In this document: one piece after another, positions 59,054-64,000 of the stretch
Numbering within the stretch: position 1 is the stretch's first letter
How the letters are laid out: every line of letters starts with the position of its first letter
NCBI RefSeq assembly: GCF_012927445.1
Contig: NZ_JABBPD010000002.1
Span: 124,001-188,000, forward strand
Length of the DNA: 64,000 nucleotides
DNA from: Rhodoferax sp.
GTDB taxonomy: Bacteria > Pseudomonadota > Gammaproteobacteria > Burkholderiales > Burkholderiaceae_C
Direction of reading: 5' to 3'
The notes under the pieces: model-generated
Database searches by the model: none
The model's input: only the letters and a program-made list of their open reading frames with translations
Told to the model about the DNA's origin: nothing
Position numbers and translations under genes: made by a program

Positions 59054-59578
59054 ATGTTGACGGAAGACGGCAAACACCTGTATGTGAGCTATGACGAGTA
59101 CCACAACCAGATCGAAAAACTGGCGATCAAGATTCACCAGTCCGGCTGGGAATTTGACACCATTTTGTGTCTGGCCCGTGGTGGTTTGCGTCCAGGCGAC
59201 ATCTTGTCGCGTGTATTCAACAAGCCGTTGGCCATCATGTCCACCAGTTCCTATCGCTCGGATGCCGGCACGGTGCAGGGCAATCTGGACATTGCCCGCT
59301 TCATTACCACGCCCAAAGGCGAAATCGCCGGCAAAGTGTTGCTGGTGGATGACCTGGCCGATTCCGGCCAGACGCTCAACGCTGTGATCAAGCAGCTCAA
59401 GAGCAACTACGCCCCCATTACCGAATTGCGCAGCGCCGTGATCTGGACCAAGGCGCTGTCCACCTACACGCCGGACTATTCGGTTGAATTTTTGCCAACC
59501 AATCCCTGGATTCACCAGCCGTTTGAAGGCTACGACGTTTTGCGACCGGAGCAGTTGATTCAAAAGTGGAGTGTTTGA
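59054..59578 (+). CDS. Purine phosphoribosyltransferase-like protein
   Basis: A 174-residue type I phosphoribosyltransferase. The PRPP-binding motif is VLLVDDLADSGQTL near residue 96-109, preceded by CLARGGLRPGDIL and YRSDAG segments that resemble Gpt/hypoxanthine types. It probably salvages xanthine, guanine or hypoxanthine. It follows purA with a dispersed repeat between. Its ribosome binding site is provided by that repeat. Confidence 0.87.
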   Translation: MLTEDGKHLYVSYDEYHNQIEKLAIKIHQSGWEFDTILCLARGGLRPGDILSRVFNKPLAIMSTSSYRSDAGTVQGNLDIARFITTPKGEIAGKVLLVDDLADSGQTLNAVIKQLKSNYAPITELRSAVIWTKALSTYTPDYSVEFLPTNPWIHQPFEGYDVLRPEQLIQKWSV

Positions 59579-59592
59579 GGTCGGAGTTGAGT

Positions 59593-60801
59593 ATGGTTGA
59601 CCTCACCACCACGCTGATTCATCACCCCTACACGCCGCCTGAGGGCTTTGCGGCGCCGCAGCCGGGTGTGTTCAAGGCGTCTACGGTCATCTTCCCCAAT
59701 GTTGCCGCCATGCGCAACTTTGAGTGGAAAGATAAAACCGCCTACACCTACGGTCTGCACGGCACACCCACCACCTACACACTGGAAGAGCGTCTGTGTA
59801 CGCTGGAGGGTGGCCTGCAATGCCTGCTGCTTCCCAGCGGGCTGGCGGCCATTGCCAATGTGGCCCTGTCGCTCTTGCGCACGGGCGACGAGGTGCTCAT
59901 CCCGGACAACGCCTACGGTCCCAACAAGGCGCTGGCCGAGGGTGAACTGAAGGCCTGGGGCATCACGCACCAGTTTTATGACCCCATGAATCCACAGGAT
60001 CTGGCGGCCAGGATCAGCCCGCAGACGCGGCTGGTCTGGCTGGAAGCGGCAGGGTCCGTGACGCTGGAGTTCCCGGATCTGTGCGAGCTGGTGCGTGTCT
60101 GCAAGGCCCGCGGCGTGTTGACGGCGCTGGACAACACCTGGGGTGCGGGTCTGGCTTTTGCGCCGTTTGACCTGTTGCCCGGTGTCAGTCCTGCCCTCGG
60201 TGTTGATATATCGGTGCACGCGCTGACCAAATACCCCAGTGGCGGTGGCGATGTGCTGATGGGCAGCGTCATCACCCGCGACGCTTCGCTGCACATGAAG
60301 CTTCAGTTGACGCACATGCGGCTCGGATTGGGTGTGGGGGCCAATGATGTCGAGGCCGTGTTGCGGGCGTTGCCGAGCATGGCGTTGCGCTACCGGGCGC
60401 ATGACGAGGCGACGCGCCAATTGGCTGCTTGGTGTCAAACCCGGGCTGAATTTGCACAGGTCTTGCACCCCGCGCTGCCGGATTCGCCGGGGCATAAGCA
60501 TTGGCGCGATCTTTGTTCATCCGGCCTGGGCCGTGCGGCCGGGCTGTTCAGTGTGATTTTTCATCCGCGCTACAGCCAACACCAGATTGATGCATTTTGC
60601 GACTCGCTCAAGCTGTTCAAACTGGGTTACAGCTGGGGTGGCCCCATGAGCTTGGTCGTGCCTTATGACCTGGCGTCCATGCGCAGTGGCTGGCCAACCC
60701 ATTTGAAGCCGGGCACGTTGGTGCGCTTTTCGGTGGGTCTGGAAGCCGTAGCCGATTTACAGATTGATTTATCGCAAGCGCTACAGACTTCTTTGATTTG
60801 A
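59593..60801 (+). CDS. metC: Cystathionine beta-lyase
   Basis: A 402-residue PLP enzyme of the Cys/Met metabolism family. The PLP lysine lies in HALTKYPSGGGD near residue 214, and YGLHGTPTTYTLEE near 56 and LLPSGLAAI near 80 are typical. It cleaves cystathionine to homocysteine. ATG 59593 is chosen; upstream frame is shared with the end of the preceding gene. Other members of the family cannot be excluded. Confidence 0.88.
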   Translation: MVDLTTTLIHHPYTPPEGFAAPQPGVFKASTVIFPNVAAMRNFEWKDKTAYTYGLHGTPTTYTLEERLCTLEGGLQCLLLPSGLAAIANVALSLLRTGDEVLIPDNAYGPNKALAEGELKAWGITHQFYDPMNPQDLAARISPQTRLVWLEAAGSVTLEFPDLCELVRVCKARGVLTALDNTWGAGLAFAPFDLLPGVSPALGVDISVHALTKYPSGGGDVLMGSVITRDASLHMKLQLTHMRLGLGVGANDVEAVLRALPSMALRYRAHDEATRQLAAWCQTRAEFAQVLHPALPDSPGHKHWRDLCSSGLGRAAGLFSVIFHPRYSQHQIDAFCDSLKLFKLGYSWGGPMSLVVPYDLASMRSGWPTHLKPGTLVRFSVGLEAVADLQIDLSQALQTSLI

Positions 60802-60854
60802 ATCAGTGTTTACCTGAATAGGCATGGGGCGCAGACTTGGATAGTCTGGACCGC

Positions 60855-61745
60855 ATGAACCTATCCACCGATTCGACTGCCAGTAACGGCAACAGCCCTG
60901 ATCTTTCGACCGCATCATCGGTAACGCCAGCCTCTCCCGCAGGCCCTGCGCCGTACGTGCCACCGCCCTCTGAGGCTCCGCGGAAGGAAATTGTGGCCCT
61001 GCGCTTGAGTGACCCGTTTCACTGGCTGTTGCTCGGTTGGCGTGACCTGATGGGCGCCAAAGGCATCAGTCTCTTTTACGGCATTTGTTTCTGGCTGATG
61101 GCCCTGGTGCTGGGGGCCGTATTTCGCAGCAAACCCGAGTACGCCATGTCTATCGCCTCTGGTTGTTTGCTGCTGGGGCCATTCCTGGCGATGGGCCTGT
61201 ATGAAGTGAGCCGACGGCGGGAGCAGGGGCTGCTGCCCGACTTGAGCTCCTCCCTGACCTGCTGGAAACCCCATTTGCGCAGCATGGGCATGCTGGTTTT
61301 GGTTCTGATTGTTCTGGAGCTGTTGTGGGGGCGGGCGTCACTGGTGGTTTTTGCGGTATTTTTTAATACCGGCATGCCCTCCACGACGGGCGTAATTAAA
61401 GCCATTTTCAATCCTGAAAATTGGGAATTTTTGGCCGTTTATGCGGTCGTTGGCGGTGTGTTTGCCAGTCTGGTCTTTGCTGTGGCCGTGGTGTCGATCC
61501 CCATGATTCTGGACCGTGATACCGACGCCATTTCAGCGGCTATTACCAGTTTTGAAGTGGTTTTTGAGAACACGGCCGTGCTCGTGCTGTGGGGAATGTT
61601 AATCACCGGGCTGGTGTTCGTTGCGCTCGTTCCCTGGTGTCTCGGGCTGTTGCTCATTGGTCCCTGGTTAGGGCATGCGAGCTGGCATGCTTACCGGGGT
61701 TCCGTGCGTTGGCCGGATGACGAAGGCACGGTTGTGACAACTTGA
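60855..61745 (+). CDS. BPSS1780/DUF2189-family membrane protein
   Basis: A 296-residue protein with an N-terminal Ser/Pro-rich tail and about six membrane segments from residue 75 onward (ISLFYGICFWLMALVLGAVF, MLVLVLIVLELLWGRAS). The pattern MILDRDTDAISAAITSF near residue 220 is the hallmark of the DUF2189 family, whose function is unknown. ATG 60855 is chosen; a TTG at 60837 is in frame. Confidence 0.82.
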   Translation: MNLSTDSTASNGNSPDLSTASSVTPASPAGPAPYVPPPSEAPRKEIVALRLSDPFHWLLLGWRDLMGAKGISLFYGICFWLMALVLGAVFRSKPEYAMSIASGCLLLGPFLAMGLYEVSRRREQGLLPDLSSSLTCWKPHLRSMGMLVLVLIVLELLWGRASLVVFAVFFNTGMPSTTGVIKAIFNPENWEFLAVYAVVGGVFASLVFAVAVVSIPMILDRDTDAISAAITSFEVVFENTAVLVLWGMLITGLVFVALVPWCLGLLLIGPWLGHASWHAYRGSVRWPDDEGTVVTT

Positions 61746-61822
61746 TGTAATAAAAGTGCACCCAGCATGGCGGACACTGCTCATGAAATGTTAAAGTGCC
61801 TCTAACTACTTGAAAGCATACC

Positions 61823-62005
61823 TTGGCAACACCCAATTACGGATACGAGAAGCGTCAGAAAGAACTGGCAAAGAAGAAGAAAAAAGAAGAAAAGCTGAAG
61901 CACAAAGCCGACCGCAAGGTCGGTGATGGGCCTGAAGAGGGTGCGCCGGATGAAAATGACGCTACCGAACCGACAGAACCCGGCGCTGACACTCCCCAGC
62001 CCTGA
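61823..62005 (+). CDS. Small lysine-rich protein, conserved in Burkholderiales
   Basis: A 60-residue protein beginning with TTG: MATPNYGYEKRQKELAKKKK. The first half is strongly basic (a KKKKKEEKLKHKADRK helix), the second half acidic and Pro/Glu/Asp-rich (EEGAPDENDATEPTEPG). I recognise the N-terminus from many Burkholderiales genomes as an uncharacterised small protein. It may bind nucleic acid, which is inference. Confidence 0.7.
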   Translation: MATPNYGYEKRQKELAKKKKKEEKLKHKADRKVGDGPEEGAPDENDATEPTEPGADTPQP

Positions 62006-62053
62006 GTTTTACAACGGCAATTGTCAGGAATCACCCCCCAACCTTGCCGTTCA

Positions 62054-63130
62054 TCAAAGAGGCGTAGCGCGGGTCGTCTCCTGGACTAATTCCTCCGCTA
62101 ACAGTCGCATAGCCCCCATCGTATGGTCGTCGGGGGCTATTATTTTTGCGTCTTCAAATTGCTGGAAGTTGCGCTTCATGGACTGCAGGTAAGTCGGATC
62201 GTAGTGCGTCGTGAGCAGCTCGCGCACGACCGGTTCGATGTTTCCCTCCCGCACCGAGGCTTTCCAGCCATCGACCACCACCTTGCCCCGAAACTCGGCC
62301 AAGACCTGCAGTCGATTGCAGAAATGCTCGACGTCGCGCACAAAGAACGCGTAGTCTTCCATCAGCAGGGCTACCCGTTCGGTATCCGGCAGCACCAGGT
62401 TCAGGCAAGTGCTTTTGCGCATGGCTTCGATCAGCGAAGTGGGCACGGCCACATTACCCACTTTTTTGCTTTCACTCTCGATGAACACCGGGCGAGTGGG
62501 GTCCAGGCTGCGCAACGCGTCCCACACCAGGGTGTCAAACCGCTTTTGCGTGGGTTGCGTCAGCCCCGGAATGGCGCCCAACACCGAACTGCGATGGCGC
62601 GCCAAACCTTCCAGATCGATCACCTGCGCCCCCTGCGCCGTTAACGCCTGCAGCAGCCGGGTTTTGCCCGAGCCGGTGGTGCCGCAGATCACGCGCCAGT
62701 CAATACTGCTCACCAGGCGGGGAATGTCCTGCACCACGGCGGCCCGAAAGGCTTTGTAACCGCCTTCGACCAGCGTGACGCGAAAACCGATCTGACTCAG
62801 GATCAGCGACAGTGCACCGCTGCGGTTGCCGCCGCGCCAGCAGTAGGCCAGTGGCTTCCAGTCTTTCGGCTTGTCGATGACCTCGCGATCGATGTGGCCG
62901 GCAATATTGCGCGCCGCAATGGCCGCACCGCGTTTTTTCGCCTCGAACGCATTGACCTGCTTGTACAGGGTGCCGATGTCGCGCCGTTCGTCGTTGTTGA
63001 GGGTTGGCCAGTTGACGGCGCTGGGCAGGTGGTCTTCGGCGTATTCGCCTTCGCTGCGGGCGTCGATCACGGTGTCAAATTCGTGCAGCCGCTGAATGAC
63101 TTCGGTGGCGGATAGGGTGGTCAGGCTCAT
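62054..63130 (-). CDS. selU: tRNA 2-selenouridine/geranyl-2-thiouridine synthase
   Basis: A 358-residue enzyme (SelU/MnmH/YbbB) that replaces sulfur by selenium, through a geranylated intermediate, at the wobble uridine of some tRNAs. The N-terminal rhodanese domain has Cys97 in AYCWRGGNRS; the P-loop GTTGSGKTRLL is at about 150-160. It overlaps tesA by 4 nt on the same strand. No selD is nearby. An inverted repeat, ATAGCCCCC and GGGGGCTAT, lies near the 3' end (62109-62140) but is inside the coding sequence. Confidence 0.93.
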   Translation of the reverse strand: MSLTTLSATEVIQRLHEFDTVIDARSEGEYAEDHLPSAVNWPTLNNDERRDIGTLYKQVNAFEAKKRGAAIAARNIAGHIDREVIDKPKDWKPLAYCWRGGNRSGALSLILSQIGFRVTLVEGGYKAFRAAVVQDIPRLVSSIDWRVICGTTGSGKTRLLQALTAQGAQVIDLEGLARHRSSVLGAIPGLTQPTQKRFDTLVWDALRSLDPTRPVFIESESKKVGNVAVPTSLIEAMRKSTCLNLVLPDTERVALLMEDYAFFVRDVEHFCNRLQVLAEFRGKVVVDGWKASVREGNIEPVVRELLTTHYDPTYLQSMKRNFQQFEDAKIIAPDDHTMGAMRLLAEELVQETTRATPL

Positions 63131-63795
63131 TTCAGGATTTTCTTTAGTTCGGGCCAGACATTGGCCAGCATGAGGGGGTGAGCCTCTTCTTTGGGGTGAA
63201 TACGGTCAGCTTGGAACAGCCGGGTGCTGTCCGCGGCATTACCAGGTGCATCGGCAATGCCTTTGAGCAAGAACGGCACCAGCGCCGCCTTGTTGGTTTT
63301 GGCGACGGCTGCATAGAGGGCGGCAAAGCGCGCACCGTAGTCCTTGCCATAGTTGGGCGGCATCTGCATGCCAATCAGCAGCACTTTGGCGCCGGACTTT
63401 TGGGCTGCCTGTGTCATCTGGTTCAGGTTGTCTTCGGTGAGCTGCAGGGGCAGGCCGCGCAACGCGTCGTTGGCGCCCAGTTCAATAATCACATGGGTTG
63501 GCCGGTGCTGTGCCAGCAGCCCGGCCAGCCGCGAGCGGCCGCCTGCCGTGGTGTCGCCACTGATGCTGGCATTGACCACGGTGACGGACAGTTTCTCAGC
63601 TTGGAGTTTCTTCTCAAGCAACGCAACCCAGCCGCTGCCACGTTTGAGGCCATACTCGGCACTCAGGGAGTCGCCCAGCACCAAGATGGTTCGGGCCGGC
63701 CGTGCTGCCGTTGCCGCGCCTGCGGTGGAAACCCCCACAGCAGCAGCCAATACGCCTGCAGAGATAAAGTGTCGTCGATACAAAGAAAGCCTCAT
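63127..63795 (-). CDS. tesA: Arylesterase/lysophospholipase TesA (GDSL family)
   Basis: A 222-residue exported SGNH hydrolase. A signal peptide covers about 1-30; block I is LGDSLSAEYGL with Ser43, block III is GANDA and block V is DRIHPKEEAHP. TesA is a multifunctional esterase and acyl-thioesterase. It overlaps selU by 4 nt and its start codon overlaps that of the divergent ABC gene, a tesA/ybbA arrangement also known in E. coli. Confidence 0.92.
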   Translation of the reverse strand: MRLSLYRRHFISAGVLAAAVGVSTAGAATAARPARTILVLGDSLSAEYGLKRGSGWVALLEKKLQAEKLSVTVVNASISGDTTAGGRSRLAGLLAQHRPTHVIIELGANDALRGLPLQLTEDNLNQMTQAAQKSGAKVLLIGMQMPPNYGKDYGARFAALYAAVAKTNKAALVPFLLKGIADAPGNAADSTRLFQADRIHPKEEAHPLMLANVWPELKKILK

Positions 63796-64000
63796 GTCTG
63801 ATTCAATTATTTCCGTCGAGCATGTTTTCAAGTCGGTGACCGATTCGACCGGCACCCTCGACATTTTGCGCGATATTGATTTTGTGCTGAATGTCAGGGA
63901 GACGGTGGCCATCGTCGGGGCCTCCGGTTCCGGCAAAAGCACGCTGCTGTCCATCATTGCCGGTCTGGATACACCGACCCGCGGCACGGTGCGGCTGGCG
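63794..64000 (+). CDS. YbbA-like ABC transporter ATP-binding protein, N-terminal part; cut by window edge
   Basis: 69 codons are visible, with no stop before the window end. Walker A is GASGSGKSTLLS near residue 45, followed by IIAGLDTPTRG typical of the LolD/MacB/YbbA type. Divergence from tesA supports YbbA, whose partner permease YbbP would follow outside. The start shares the CATG of the tesA start, so the two start codons overlap by 2 nt. Confidence 0.88.
   Translation, partial: MSDSIISVEHVFKSVTDSTGTLDILRDIDFVLNVRETVAIVGASGSGKSTLLSIIAGLDTPTRGTVRLA

Noticed and set aside
62109..62140. Perfect 9-bp inverted repeat ATAGCCCCC / GGGGGCTAT
   Set aside because: It lies within conserved selU codons near the 3' end and has none of the other blocks of the dispersed repeat; no separate function can be claimed.

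Overview
The window reads as chromosomal DNA of a betaproteobacterium of the order Burkholderiales, most likely family Comamonadaceae (Rhodoferax/Polaromonas-like). This is inferred from protein resemblance and from gene order: der-hfq-hflX-hflK-hflC-DUF2065-hisZ-purA, bamD/rluD, scpB-rluB, ndk-rlmN-pilW-rodZ-ispG-hisS-yfgM-bamB, an E3 subunit carrying its own lipoyl domain, a BPH-type proteasome homologue and a PEP-CTERM protein. No rRNA, tRNA, CRISPR array, complete insertion sequence or prophage gene was found.

Layout. 1-8.7 kb: a truncated PAS-domain sensor gene diverges from a pyruvate dehydrogenase operon, aceE-aceF-(BPH peptidase)-lpdA, which ends in a strong terminator. 8.7-13 kb: a decayed antiporter relic, a DASS-family carboxylate transporter, a radical SAM protein and a fused SpmA/SpmB-like membrane protein. 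13-20.6 kb: a class A penicillin-binding protein, then a three-gene SMC-like condensin operon (MksF/JetA-, MksE/JetB- and MksB/JetC-like) with no JetD nuclease gene beside it. 20.6-26 kb: gene debris, a PEP-CTERM protein behind a near-perfect sigma-54 promoter, a small 3'-5' exonuclease, a Cys-containing membrane protein, an NlpC/P60 peptidase, an acrylyl-CoA reductase-like enzyme and an isochorismatase-fold hydrolase. 26-36.6 kb: prpE, the 2-oxoglutarate dehydrogenase operon sucA-sucB-lpd, zapE with a coupled coiled-coil protein, and a PP2C phosphatase. 36.6-53.8 kb: dense housekeeping genes (dinG-family helicase, bamD, rluD, scpB, rluB, ndk to bamB, der, hfq, hflX). 53.8-64 kb: hflKC, DUF2065, hisZ, purA, a phosphoribosyltransferase, metC, a DUF2189 membrane protein, a lysine-rich small protein, selU, tesA and the start of a YbbA-like ABC ATPase.

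The most unusual structure is a dispersed repeat with a core of exactly 42 bp. It occurs eight times, with invariant block spacing 7-9-4-19-3. Five copies are intergenic. Three lie inside reading frames: in the lipoyl linkers of AceF and LpdA, where both are read in the same frame as an Ala/Pro/Val-rich peptide, and in antisense orientation in the coiled coil of the MksB-like ATPase. One intergenic copy supplies the Shine-Dalgarno sequence of the gene after it. Together these look like a mobile or spreading short element that is tolerated in flexible protein segments.

The two 2-oxoacid dehydrogenase operons, prpE and the acrylyl-CoA reductase-like gene point to strong acyl-CoA and organic-acid metabolism. 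The DASS carrier would fit with uptake of dicarboxylates. All assignments rest on reading the sequence and remembered family features; no database search was run.
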